From positions 496,001-560,000 of the forward strand of contig JODP01000001.1 in the NCBI GenBank assembly GCA_000719025.1: a stretch of 64,000 bases of DNA. The letters run 5' to 3'. Of the stretch, positions 16,859-24,559 are shown piece by piece. The DNA comes from Kineosporia aurantiaca JCM 3230. GTDB taxonomy: Bacteria > Actinomycetota > Actinomycetes > Actinomycetales > Kineosporiaceae. The translations under genes were made by a program, and so were the position numbers. Position 1 is the first letter of the stretch, and each line of letters opens with the position of its first letter. The notes under the pieces were generated by a model. That model worked only from the letters and a program-made list of their open reading frames with translations. It was not told the DNA's origin and did no database searches.

Positions 16859-18058
16859 TTACCGCACTGAGTCTTGCGTTTCGCCGGAAAGTCGGCGCCA
16901 GGCCAGTTCGGCCAGCGTGGCCGCCTGTTCACCGAGTAACGAGTCGTCGAAGACCGCGGTGGCCGAATGCATTGCAGTTCCGCTGCTTTCGGATGACTGA
17001 ACACCCAGGAAGAACATGGTCCCCGGCACTTTCTCGAGCATGTAAGAGAAGTCCTCCGAAGCCATCCCTGGAGTCGGCAGCAGCTCCACCCGCTCCGGCC
17101 CGTGCAGCCCTTTCAGGCAGTTCAGCACCCGATCGGTCTCCGCTCCGTCGTTGAACGTCACCGGATAGTTCCCGGCCCATTCGACCTCGGCCACGCATCG
17201 ATGCGCCGCGGCCAGCCCTTGCACCATCAACGGCAGCTCGGCCTGGACCAGCTGCTGGGTCTGGGCCGACAGAGTGCGCACGTTCAGATCGATGGAGATC
17301 TGCGAGGGGATCACGTTCCGCGCCTGCGAATCACTGGCCAGCCGGGTCACCGAGATCACGGCCGGATCGGTGACCGGGATCCGCCGGGTGACGAAAGTCT
17401 GCAGAGCCAGGATGATCTCGGCCGCGACCGGCACCGGGTCGACCCCGTGATGCGGAATCGCGGCATGCCCTCCGGCCGCCTTCACCCGAATGAACATCGA
17501 ACCGGAACTCGCCATGATCGGGCCCGGCCGGGTGCTGTAACGGCCCAGCGGCTCACCGCAGTCCACATGGACCGCGTAGGCCGCCACTGGACGCTCGCCG
17601 GCCACGTCCAGCAGGCCCTCCTCCAGCATGATCCGTGCCCCACCGGCCCCCTCCTCACCAGGCTGGAACGCGAACACGACGGTCCCCGGTAGGTCCGCTC
17701 GGCGCTCATGCAGCAGGCGCGCGGCCCCGACCAGTCCAGCGGTGTGCAGATCGTGACCGCAGGCATGCATGGCCCCGTTCTGCGCAGCGAACGGCAAACC
17801 GGTCGCCTCCCGGATCGGCAACCCGTCCAGGTCCGCGCGCAGCAGGACCACCGGTCCGGGACGTCCTCCCCGCAGCACGGCCACCACCGAGCTCAACCCC
17901 CGGCCCTCGGAGATCTCCAGTTCCAGCCCGCTCAGTGCTTCGAGCACGGTCGCCTGGGTCTTCGGCAGGTGCAGCCGCAGCTCGGGTTCGGCGTGCAGGG
18001 TTCGGCGCAGGGCGACCAGCTCAGGGGCGATCCGGGTGGCCGCGGTCAGGAAACTCAT
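16859..18058 (-). CDS. M20 family amidohydrolase (hippurate hydrolase / aminoacylase type)
   Basis: A 399-residue metal-dependent hydrolase that cleaves an acyl or peptide bond next to an amino acid. The zinc/manganese motif MHACGHDLHT, the FQPGEEG catalytic Glu segment and the dimerisation-domain GGHAAIPH motif are all present. It has no signal peptide, so it acts on imported substrate. It lies directly upstream of the peptide-type importer, which suggests that imported N-acyl amino acids or peptides are its substrates. The ATG at 18058 has AAAGAAGG immediately before it. It is divergent from another amidohydrolase gene after 58 bases. Confidence 0.9.
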   Translation of the reverse strand: MSFLTAATRIAPELVALRRTLHAEPELRLHLPKTQATVLEALSGLELEISEGRGLSSVVAVLRGGRPGPVVLLRADLDGLPIREATGLPFAAQNGAMHACGHDLHTAGLVGAARLLHERRADLPGTVVFAFQPGEEGAGGARIMLEEGLLDVAGERPVAAYAVHVDCGEPLGRYSTRPGPIMASSGSMFIRVKAAGGHAAIPHHGVDPVPVAAEIILALQTFVTRRIPVTDPAVISVTRLASDSQARNVIPSQISIDLNVRTLSAQTQQLVQAELPLMVQGLAAAHRCVAEVEWAGNYPVTFNDGAETDRVLNCLKGLHGPERVELLPTPGMASEDFSYMLEKVPGTMFFLGVQSSESSGTAMHSATAVFDDSLLGEQAATLAELAWRRLSGETQDSVR

Positions 18059-18116
18059 CCTTCTTTCATCTCACACGCTGTGGCTTACCGGGCCGGGGAT
18101 CAGGAACAGTGGGTAG

Positions 18117-19568
18117 GTGATCTTGCGAGGGGCTCGAACAAGGGACGCCGACGGTCTGGTCGACGTGGTGGTGCGGGATGGGCGGGTGGACGCCATCCTC
18201 CCGGCCGGGACCGCGGTCGCCGGGACTCCGGAGGAGGTCCGGCTCGACGGACGCTGGCTGGAACCGGGATTCTGGGACAGCCACGTCCACTTCACCCAGT
18301 GGGTGAAGACCCGCCGCCGAATTGATCTCTCGACCACCACCAGCGCAGAGGACGCCCTTCGCATCGTCGCGGCGGCCCTGCTGGTGAACGACGACGCTCT
18401 CCTGGTGGGCTACGGCTTCCGGGACGGCCTCTGGCCCCACCCACCGAGCCTGGCCGCCCTGGACGCGGTGGCCCCGGACCGCCCGGTCGTCCTGGTCAGC
18501 GGCGACCTGCACTGCGGCTGGGTGAACTCGCGGGCGGCCGCCCGGCTGCAAGTCCAGCCGGACGAGTTCGGCCTGGTCCGCGAGGTCGAGTGGATCAACG
18601 CCGGGCATCGGATGGACGGCGAGACCGCGCCCACCATGGCCCATTTCCGGCAGGCGGCCGACGATGCGGCCCGGCGGGGTGTGGTCGGCATCGTCGACTT
18701 CGAACTCGCAGACAACGTGTCAATCTGGCGGGCCCGGGTCGCCGCCGGCGTCACCTCACTGCGCGTGCAGGCCTCGGCCTGGCCGGACCGGCTGGACGCG
18801 GTGGTGGCTGCCGGCCTGCACACCGGCGATGCGCTGGAACCGTCCGGACTGATCACCTTCGGCCGGCTGAAGGTCGTCGTCGACGGCTCTCTGAACACCC
18901 GGACCGCGTTCTGCCACGACCCGTATCCCGGCCTGGACCCGTCCCTACCCCACGCCTGCGGAGTTCAGAGCGTCTCGCCGGAAGAGCTGCGGGGCCTGCT
19001 CAAGACCGCGTACGCGAACGGCATCCAGGCCTCCGTCCATGCCATCGGCGACCGCGCCAACCAGCAGGTGCTCGACGAGTTCGAGCGGCTCGGCGTCCCC
19101 GGCACGATCGAGCACGCGCAATTGGTCGCGACCGAGGACTTCGAGCGGTTCGGTCGGCTCGGTCTGATCGCGAGCGTCCAACCCGAACACGCAATGGACG
19201 ATCGTGACGTCGCCGACCGCTATTGGGAGGGCCGTACCGACCGGGCGTTCGCCCTTCGGACCCTGCACGAGGCCGGCGCGAAACTGCGCCTGGGCTCGGA
19301 CGCCCCGGTTGCCCCGCTCGACCCGTGGCTGGCCATCGCGGCCGCGGTGAGCCGCAACCGGGACGGCCGCGAGCCCTGGCACCCGGAGCAGCGGATCCCG
19401 GTGTCGGTCGCGTTGGAGGCCAGCGCCCGCACCCGGCTGGCGGTGGGTGAGCCGGCCGACCTGATGGTGCTGGACGAGGACCCGGCCATGCTGCCCGCCG
19501 AGCGGCTGCGCGAGCTGCCGGTCGCCGCGACCTTGCTGGGCGGCCGGTGGACCTGGAGCACCTTGTGA
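18117..19568 (+). CDS. amidohydrolase family protein (YtcJ-like metal-dependent hydrolase)
   Basis: A 483-residue amidohydrolase with a TIM-barrel metal site: DSHVHF (about 55-60), SVHAIGD for a third histidine, and the late GSDAPVAPLDPW aspartate. The order matches the YtcJ/LAF3-like amidohydrolase_3 family, whose substrates are often N-acyl or imide compounds. It is cytosolic. The start is GTG at 18117, with a GGTAGG just upstream. Being divergent from the M20 enzyme and transporter, it may use a product of that system. An 8-bp hairpin follows its stop. Confidence 0.85.
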   Translation: MILRGARTRDADGLVDVVVRDGRVDAILPAGTAVAGTPEEVRLDGRWLEPGFWDSHVHFTQWVKTRRRIDLSTTTSAEDALRIVAAALLVNDDALLVGYGFRDGLWPHPPSLAALDAVAPDRPVVLVSGDLHCGWVNSRAAARLQVQPDEFGLVREVEWINAGHRMDGETAPTMAHFRQAADDAARRGVVGIVDFELADNVSIWRARVAAGVTSLRVQASAWPDRLDAVVAAGLHTGDALEPSGLITFGRLKVVVDGSLNTRTAFCHDPYPGLDPSLPHACGVQSVSPEELRGLLKTAYANGIQASVHAIGDRANQQVLDEFERLGVPGTIEHAQLVATEDFERFGRLGLIASVQPEHAMDDRDVADRYWEGRTDRAFALRTLHEAGAKLRLGSDAPVAPLDPWLAIAAAVSRNRDGREPWHPEQRIPVSVALEASARTRLAVGEPADLMVLDEDPAMLPAERLRELPVAATLLGGRWTWSTL

Positions 19569-19593
19569 TTCTCGGGGCTTAAGTCCTCATTTA

Positions 19594-19616
19594 GATCAGC
19601 CCCGGACCGGCTGATC
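19594..19616 (+). terminator. probable hairpin terminator
   Basis: GATCAGCC (19594-19601) and GGCTGATC (19609-19616) form a perfect 8-bp stem with a 7-base loop, 25 bases after the amidohydrolase stop. It has no U-run. Confidence 0.55.
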
Positions 19617-19665
19617 AGGGGATCTTGTTCAGGTCGTCCCCCCGAGGTCCCCAGGAGAATCATCT

Positions 19666-20478
19666 ATGCCCAGTACCGACATCCCCGTCGTCTTCGTCCA
19701 CGGCCTCTGGCTGCACGCCACGTCCTGGCAGGCCTGGGCCGACAAGTTCGCCGCCCAGGGGTACGACCCGGTGTTGCCGGGCTGGCCGAACGAGCCCGCG
19801 ACCGTGGCCGAGGCCCGCGCGAAGCCCGAGGCCGTCGCCGGGATCGGGATCGACGACGTCACCGCGCACTACGCCACGATCATCGGTGCGCTGCCGGTCA
19901 AGCCGGTGGTGATCGGGCACTCGTTCGGCGGCCTGATCGCCCAGAAGCTGCTCGACCAGGGTCACGCCCGCGCCGCCGTGGCCATCGACCCGGCCCAGAT
20001 CAAGGGCGTCCTGGCCCTCCCGCTCGCCCAGTTGCGGTCCGGATCGCCGGTTCTCGGCAATCCGGGCAACCGGAAGCGCTCGGTCTCGCTGACCCAGGCC
20101 CAGTTCCGCTACGGCTTCGGCAATGCCCTGCCCGAGGCCGAGTCGAATGAGCTGTACGACCTCTGGACCATCCCCTCCCCCGGCCGCCCGCTGTTCGAGG
20201 CCGCCTTCGCCAACTTCTCCCGGAACTCCCCGGCCAAGGTCGACACCGCCAAGGCCGACCGCGGCCCGCTGCTGTTCATCTCGGGCACGGCGGACCACAC
20301 CGTGCCGGACGTGGTGACCCGCTCAGCGTTCAAGCTCTACGCAAAGTCGGCCGCGGTGACCGAGCTCAAGCAGTTCGAGGGCCGCGGGCACTCGCTGGCT
20401 CTGGACCACGGCTGGGAAGAAGTGGCCGACGCCGCGCTGACCTGGCTTCAGGAAAAGGGCGTCAAAGCGGCCGAGTGA
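19666..20478 (+). CDS. alpha/beta hydrolase
   Basis: A 270-residue hydrolase of the alpha/beta fold. The oxyanion-hole HGLW lies at 12-15, the nucleophile elbow GHSFGG at 84-89 with Ser86, the acid region ISGTADHTVP follows, and the catalytic His lies in GRGHSLALDHGW. There is no signal peptide. It could be an esterase, lipase or haloperoxidase-like enzyme; the substrate is not apparent. AGGAGAA lies about 6 bases before the ATG at 19666. It converges with the SnoaL-like gene and shares a perfect hairpin terminator with it. Confidence 0.88.
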   Translation: MPSTDIPVVFVHGLWLHATSWQAWADKFAAQGYDPVLPGWPNEPATVAEARAKPEAVAGIGIDDVTAHYATIIGALPVKPVVIGHSFGGLIAQKLLDQGHARAAVAIDPAQIKGVLALPLAQLRSGSPVLGNPGNRKRSVSLTQAQFRYGFGNALPEAESNELYDLWTIPSPGRPLFEAAFANFSRNSPAKVDTAKADRGPLLFISGTADHTVPDVVTRSAFKLYAKSAAVTELKQFEGRGHSLALDHGWEEVADAALTWLQEKGVKAAE

Positions 20479-20490
20479 CGTCGGGAACCT

Positions 20491-20525
20491 CGGCCTGACC
20501 TGTGCCCCGACCCCGGGTCAGGCCG
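20491..20525. terminator. bidirectional hairpin terminator
   Basis: CGGCCTGACC (20491-20500) and GGTCAGGCCG (20516-20525) form a perfect 10-bp stem with a 15-base loop between the convergent hydrolase and SnoaL-like genes. The right arm includes the minus-strand stop codon. Confidence 0.65.
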
Positions 20526-20913
20526 TCTCCACCGCCCCGGCCAGATTGTCGTCGGCCCCCGCGTCCCGATACGTCCCGTGCCCCTCGACCACCAGGCCGT
20601 CGCGCAGGATCAGCACCTCGCAGACCAGCCCGCCCTTCTGGTTGCGGTAATTGATCACGATCGCCGACGTCCCGGTGTAGACCCCGACCACTTCGAAACG
20701 CAGGTCGGGAATCAGCGCCAGCCCCTGCGTCCAGTATTCGCGCAGCGCCCCTTTCCCCCTGAGCACCCCGTCGGATTCTTTCAGCAACTGTGCGGCGACG
20801 GGAGAACTGAACACCACGTCCTCGCTGAAGTGGGCCAGGATCGCCTCGAGGTCGTGGTCGTTCCAGGCGGTGACCCAGGCGTCGGCGAAGGTCTTGGGGT
20901 CGGGTAGCGTCAT
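20518..20913 (-). CDS. SnoaL-like / NTF2-like protein
   Basis: A 131-residue protein of the NTF2-like cone fold. The opening F-A-x-x-W-x-x-AWNDHDLEAILAHFSEDVVFSSP and the later GKGALREYWTQGLALIPDLRFEV segment are typical of SnoaL-like polyketide-cyclase or isomerase-type proteins, most of which have no known reaction. The ATG at 20913 fits the family start; another ATG lies three codons upstream. Neither has a ribosome binding site, so the message may be leaderless. It is divergent from DUF4396. Confidence 0.8.
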   Translation of the reverse strand: MTLPDPKTFADAWVTAWNDHDLEAILAHFSEDVVFSSPVAAQLLKESDGVLRGKGALREYWTQGLALIPDLRFEVVGVYTGTSAIVINYRNQKGGLVCEVLILRDGLVVEGHGTYRDAGADDNLAGAVETA

Positions 20914-20969
20914 GAACAGCATCTTGGTGATTGAGGACGCTCGGCGCACCTGGTTTCGTCCCTCCAGAA

Positions 20970-20986
20970 ATACCTGGGAGGGGTAT
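20970..20986. promoter_or_regulatory. possible CsoR/metal-type operator ATACC-N7-GGTAT
   Basis: The sequence ATACCTGGGAGGGGTAT is a palindrome with 5-bp arms and a G-rich centre, 39 bases upstream of the DUF4396 start. It resembles the TACC...GGTA operators of CsoR-type metal sensors. No csoR, copper chaperone or P-type ATPase gene is in the window, so the assignment is tentative. Confidence 0.4.
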
Positions 20987-21024
20987 GTGGTTGTCGGACT
21001 CGGATGCCGTTGAAAGGAGCTCCC

Positions 21025-21504
21025 ATGACCACCGAACACGCAGATCACATGGATCACCCGGCGATGGACGGCCGGTGGCGGACCGCGGTGCAGGCAACCC
21101 TGCACTGTCTGACCGGATGCGCGATCGGTGAGGTGCTGGGCATGGTTCTCGGCACCACCCTGGGGCTGAACAACGGGGTGACCGTGGCGCTGTCGATCGT
21201 CCTGTCGTTCATCTTCGGCTACTCGCTGACCATGCGCAGCGTGCTCGGCGCGGGGGTGGGCCTGCGCACCGCGCTGATGACGGCCCTGGCCGCCGACACC
21301 GTGTCGATCACCGTGATGGAGATCGTGGACAACGGCGTCGAGATCGCGGTGCCCGGCGCCCTGAACGCGGGGCTGGGCGACGTGCTGTTCTGGAGCAGCC
21401 TGGTGCTCTCACTGGCGATTGCGTTCGTGGCCGCCACCCCGGTCAACCGCTGGCTGATCGCCCGCGGCCGGGGGCATGCGGTGATGCACGAGTACCACCA
21501 CTAG
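21025..21504 (+). CDS. DUF4396 domain-containing membrane protein
   Basis: A 159-residue membrane protein matching the DUF4396 family pattern: a His-rich N-terminus (EHADHMDHPAMD), then ATLHCLTGCAIGEVLGM and three to four further hydrophobic segments. The paired cysteines in LHCLTGC and the N-terminal histidines could bind metal. The function of the family is not established; in other actinomycetes such genes often accompany metal handling, consistent with the CsoR-like palindrome upstream. AAAGGAG at 21013-21019 supports the ATG at 21025. Its C-terminal residues are again His-rich (HEYHH). Confidence 0.8.
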   Translation: MTTEHADHMDHPAMDGRWRTAVQATLHCLTGCAIGEVLGMVLGTTLGLNNGVTVALSIVLSFIFGYSLTMRSVLGAGVGLRTALMTALAADTVSITVMEIVDNGVEIAVPGALNAGLGDVLFWSSLVLSLAIAFVAATPVNRWLIARGRGHAVMHEYHH

Positions 21505-21846
21505 TGCCCAATCTGCTTGAGATAGGCCGCGATGTCTTCCGGATCCACGGTCAGGCAGCCCACGTAGTTGTCCGGGCGGACGAGGTACAGGGCCGGCCCT
21601 TGGGCGTCGTACGCCTCCCGGGCCTCGTCGATCCGGTACGCCGGCACGCCGAGGTCCGGAAGTTCGCCTGGCCAGTTCACGGCCAGCAGGGTCGGGTGGG
21701 GTCCGCGCAGGAGGTCGAAGACCCGGCCGTTGCTCAGGCGGCCGTCCGGAGCCCGGTCCCCCGCGCGGAGTGAACCAGGCTCGGGGTGCGAGGTTTTGGA
21801 CAGGGGACTCTCGCGGTACGAGAGTCCCAACTGCTGCTGATGTGGA
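21501..21846 (-). pseudogene. 3' remnant of an FAD-dependent aromatic monooxygenase
   Basis: Only the last 110 or so residues of a phenol hydroxylase/MhpA/RdmE-type monooxygenase remain. They run from the family's QLGLSYRESPL segment through GDRAPDGRL and the thioredoxin-like C-terminal domain (VFDLLRGPHPTLLAVNW, ALYLVRPDNYVG) to the stop. The FAD-binding GXGXXG and substrate domains, about 400 residues, are absent; upstream of about 21846 the frame changes to unrelated residues. A perfect 10-bp inverted repeat (21804-21813 with 21819-21828) lies close to the break. A TetR-like remnant begins on the other strand at the same place. Confidence 0.65.
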
Positions 21847-21956
21847 GCTTCTCCGCGACCTGGCTCGATGCCGGGCTGTCGGACGATGAGGTGATCGACA
21901 CCCTGACCTCGTTCATCCACGCGGGGCTCCTGGGGTCCGGGGCGCAAGCTGGCTAG
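21840..21956 (+). pseudogene. 3' remnant of a probable TetR-family regulator
   Basis: A 38-codon stretch ends at the TAG at 21954. Its translation (WSFSATWLDAGLSDDEVID and then LTSFIHAGLLG) reads like the last helices of a TetR C-terminal domain. There is no helix-turn-helix portion and no room for one, because the monooxygenase remnant occupies the other strand immediately to the left. The simplest reading is that a divergent monooxygenase/TetR pair lost both 5' halves and the promoter between them in one deletion. The short length limits certainty. Confidence 0.4.
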
Positions 21957-23038
21957 TACCGGACCGAACTCGCCAGCAGAGGCGGGTACACGCCCGACCG
22001 CTCCCCGTTCACCGTCGCCCCGGCATACCGCAGCATCGCGCTGACCTGCTGATTCAGCTCAGCCGGAAAGTTCAGCGTCGGCTTCGAGACCTCGTCCAAG
22101 GTCGCAATCTGTTCCGGGGCCAGGACCAGGTCCAGTGCCGGTAAAGCATCCATGAGGTGCTGACGAGTACGAGGGCCCAGCAACGTCGAGGTCACTCCGG
22201 CCCGCTGCCGCAACCACGCCAGAGCCACCGCGACGGACGTCGTCCCCGCCTGCTTGGCAATGTCAGCCAGCGCGTCGATGACGACGAACTGAGCCTCGCT
22301 CGGCGCTCCCAGCAACTCCGAGCGCCGACTGTCCCGCGGCCGGCCCTCGTCCCGGCGGTACTTGCCGGACAGGAAACCGCTGCGCAGCGGACTCCAGGGC
22401 AGCACCGCCATCCCGGTGTCCAGCGCCAGTGGGACCAGCTCTCCCTCGATCGTCCGCTCCAGAAGCGAGTATTCGAGTTGCAGCGCAATCGGAGCCGCCG
22501 CCTGACCCCGAAATCCAGCAATGGCGTGCGCCTGCGCGGTGAACCAGGCCGGCGTGTTCGAGAACCCGACGTACCGGATCCGCCCGGCCCGGACCAGATC
22601 GTCGAGAGTCTGCAGGGTCTCCTCGACCGGCGTGTTCGGATCGTGGCTGTGCAGGTAGTACAGGTCCACGTAGTCGGTCTGGAGCCGACGCAGTGACTCC
22701 TCCAATTGCCCAATAATCGCCTTCCGACTGGCACCCCCGCCGTTCGGATCGCCCAAGTGCAGGTTGGCGGTGAACTTCGTGGCCAGAACAACGCGATCCC
22801 GCCTGTTCTTGCGGGCCGCGAAGTAGTCCCCCAGAATCCGCTCGGAGTGGGTGTTGGAGTAGAAGTTCGCGGTGTCGACGAAGTTCCCGCCGAGCTCCAG
22901 ATAGGTATCCAGGATCTCTTCGGATTCGGCCACACTGCAGCCAATTCCGGCATCCTCACCGAACGACATGGCCCCCAGGCAGAACGGGCTGACCTTCAGC
23001 CCGCTGCGGCCCAGGCTGACATACGAATCAAGTGGCAT
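21953..23038 (-). CDS. aldo/keto reductase
   Basis: A 361-residue NADPH-dependent aldo/keto reductase with a TIM barrel. The tetrad is present: Asp and Tyr in FVDTANFYSN, Lys in VLATKF and His in DLYYLHSHD. The cofactor-binding C-terminal segment LLGPRTRQHLMDAL is intact. It reduces an aldehyde or ketone or works in reverse. The ATG at 23038 has GGGAGCG about 4 bases upstream; the longer open frame is a shadow of the promoter region. A divergent AraC gene 113 bases away probably regulates it. Confidence 0.9.
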   Translation of the reverse strand: MPLDSYVSLGRSGLKVSPFCLGAMSFGEDAGIGCSVAESEEILDTYLELGGNFVDTANFYSNTHSERILGDYFAARKNRRDRVVLATKFTANLHLGDPNGGGASRKAIIGQLEESLRRLQTDYVDLYYLHSHDPNTPVEETLQTLDDLVRAGRIRYVGFSNTPAWFTAQAHAIAGFRGQAAAPIALQLEYSLLERTIEGELVPLALDTGMAVLPWSPLRSGFLSGKYRRDEGRPRDSRRSELLGAPSEAQFVVIDALADIAKQAGTTSVAVALAWLRQRAGVTSTLLGPRTRQHLMDALPALDLVLAPEQIATLDEVSKPTLNFPAELNQQVSAMLRYAGATVNGERSGVYPPLLASSVRY

Positions 23039-23151
23039 CACACGCTCCCATCGCCAATTTCCGACGTCCTCAGCAGACCATGGGACGCGCGCCGGGAGTG
23101 AGCGCGATCCTGTCCGCGCCTTGCACAATCCTGCCAAGGTACGGTTTGCCG

Positions 23152-24015
23152 ATGGACGAGCTGTCGGCCCTGATCCAACGCCACGCCACCGACTCCACCG
23201 AGCCGGCCCCCGGCGTCCTGCTCACCCTCGTCCAAAAGCTCACCCCGCCGTCCGACGGCATGGGCTTCCCCCTCGTCGTCCTAGTCGCCCAAGGCGTCAA
23301 GCGGATCTCGCTAGGCGACCAGACCTACGAGTACGGCCCCGGCCAACTCCTCATCGTCTCGGTCGACGTGCCGATCACCGGGCACTACCTCGAAGCCCCG
23401 TTCGCTGCGGTCGGCCTGCGACTACGACCGGCGGCAATCGCCGACCTCCTGCTCGAGGCCGAACCCACCTCAGCCGCACCCCCCTTAGCCGTAAGCACGG
23501 CCCCACCCGAACTGATCGACGCCTTCACCCGCCTACTCCGCCTCCTGGACCACCCCCGAGACCTCCCCGTCCTCCTCCCCCTGCTCGAACGCGAAATCCT
23601 CTGGCGCCTGATCACCAGCGAGCACGGCTCCACCATCCGTCAGATCGGCCTGGCCGACAGCAATCTCGCCCACATCAGCACCACCATCCGCTGGATCCGC
23701 GAACACCACGCCGAACCCCTGCGCATCGACGACCTGGCCGCCCTCGCCGGCATGAGCCCGTCCTCGTTCCACCGCCACTTCCGCGCAATCACCACCCTCA
23801 CGCCCATCCAGTTCCAGAAGCACATCCGCCTCCAACGAGCCCGGGCCCTGCTCGCGGCCCAGGGCGACGACGTCGCGGGCATCGGCTACTCCGTCGGCTA
23901 CGAGAGCGCTTCCCAGTTCACCCGCGAGTACCGGCGCCACTTCGGGCTTCCGCCGGGGCGGGATGCTGCGCGGCTGCGCGAGGGCGACGGGTGGGCCTCC
24001 GCCGCTGTGCTCTGA
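23152..24015 (+). CDS. AraC family transcriptional regulator
   Basis: A 287-residue regulator. The N-terminal half (about 1-170) is the cupin-like AraC_N effector domain with the typical LVVLVAQGVKRISLGDQTYEYGPGQ segment. The C-terminal 100 residues hold two helix-turn-helix motifs (DDLAALAGMSPSSFHRHFRAITTLTPIQFQKHIRL and VGYESASQFTREYRRHFG). This domain order is common for regulators sitting next to the oxidoreductase they activate, here the divergent aldo/keto reductase. The ATG at 23152 is preferred over a TTG two codons earlier. The 113-base intergenic region should hold its sites. Confidence 0.9.
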   Translation: MDELSALIQRHATDSTEPAPGVLLTLVQKLTPPSDGMGFPLVVLVAQGVKRISLGDQTYEYGPGQLLIVSVDVPITGHYLEAPFAAVGLRLRPAAIADLLLEAEPTSAAPPLAVSTAPPELIDAFTRLLRLLDHPRDLPVLLPLLEREILWRLITSEHGSTIRQIGLADSNLAHISTTIRWIREHHAEPLRIDDLAALAGMSPSSFHRHFRAITTLTPIQFQKHIRLQRARALLAAQGDDVAGIGYSVGYESASQFTREYRRHFGLPPGRDAARLREGDGWASAAVL

Positions 24016-24077
24016 TGCTCCGCCTGACCAGGCGAGATGCTGGTTCCCCCAAACCCTGCGATACCCTGTCACGGCCA

Positions 24078-24150
24078 GCCCTCGTAGCTCAGGGGATAGA
24101 GCATCGGTTTCCTAAACCGTGTGTCGGAGGTTCGAATCCTCTCGGGGGCA
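24078..24150 (+). tRNA. tRNA-Arg (anticodon CCU)
   Basis: A 73-base cloverleaf. The acceptor stem GCCCTCG (24078-24084) pairs with CGGGGGC (24143-24149) with one G-U pair. The D-arm TAGCTCAGGGGATAGAGC, the anticodon stem around TTCCTAA, and GGTTCGAATCC in the T-arm are all canonical. The anticodon CCU reads AGG arginine codons. The CCA end is not encoded. Confidence 0.95.
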
Positions 24151-24196
24151 CCCAAAGAACCGGGCTCTGACCTGGGAGAACTAACCGCCGTCTCCT

Positions 24197-24493
24197 CTAC
24201 GGGAGGCGGCGGTCTCTTCTTGCCTGGTCACTTTGCCGGTCACTACGTCTGAAGCCCGCCGAGCGGTCTTCTTGCCACCGGGCGAACTCCTTGCGAGTCT
24301 GCTCGGCGGCGACGACCAAGTAGTGGTCACGGGTAACGGCGCTGCGCTTGGTGTGCCAGGTCACCCCGCCGACCACCTCGATGGAGACCCCTCCCTGCCG
24401 CAGGGGCCCGTAGATCGCGGCGACGTGCATGGCGCCTTCGAACTGCTCGCCCTTGATGTAGGCGACGAACTTGGCCAGCCGGGCGTCCGCCAA
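24197..24493 (-). CDS. small hypothetical protein next to tRNA, possibly element-derived
   Basis: An open frame of up to 98 residues using a TTG start; I do not recognise it. A hydrophobic/alpha-beta first half (LAKFVAYIKGEQFEGAMHVAAIYGP) is followed by a strongly basic tail (WQEDRSAGFRRSDRQSDQARRDRR). It is oriented towards the 3' end of the tRNA, where integrases or excision factors of mobile elements often sit, but no integrase motif, attL/attR repeat or phage gene is visible. It may be a remnant or not a gene. Confidence 0.35.
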   Translation of the reverse strand: MADARLAKFVAYIKGEQFEGAMHVAAIYGPLRQGGVSIEVVGGVTWHTKRSAVTRDHYLVVAAEQTRKEFARWQEDRSAGFRRSDRQSDQARRDRRLP

Positions 24494-24559
24494 CAGGGAT
24501 CTGATCCGTTCGGGCGATCGGGTGTGTTCACCGCATGAAGTGGGTCAGGCACATCGCAA

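Noticed and set aside
21501..21947. A complete 148-residue redoxin-like gene
   Set aside because: Only the last 110 or so residues fit the monooxygenase C-terminus; the upstream part is an antisense shadow of the TetR-like stump.
24078..24200. attL/attR of an integrated element at the tRNA
   Set aside because: No second copy of the tRNA 3' end was found in the window and no integrase is present.
24233..24538. A 101-residue plus-strand ORF next to the tRNA
   Set aside because: It is antisense to the minus-strand frame, low in complexity and without a ribosome binding site.
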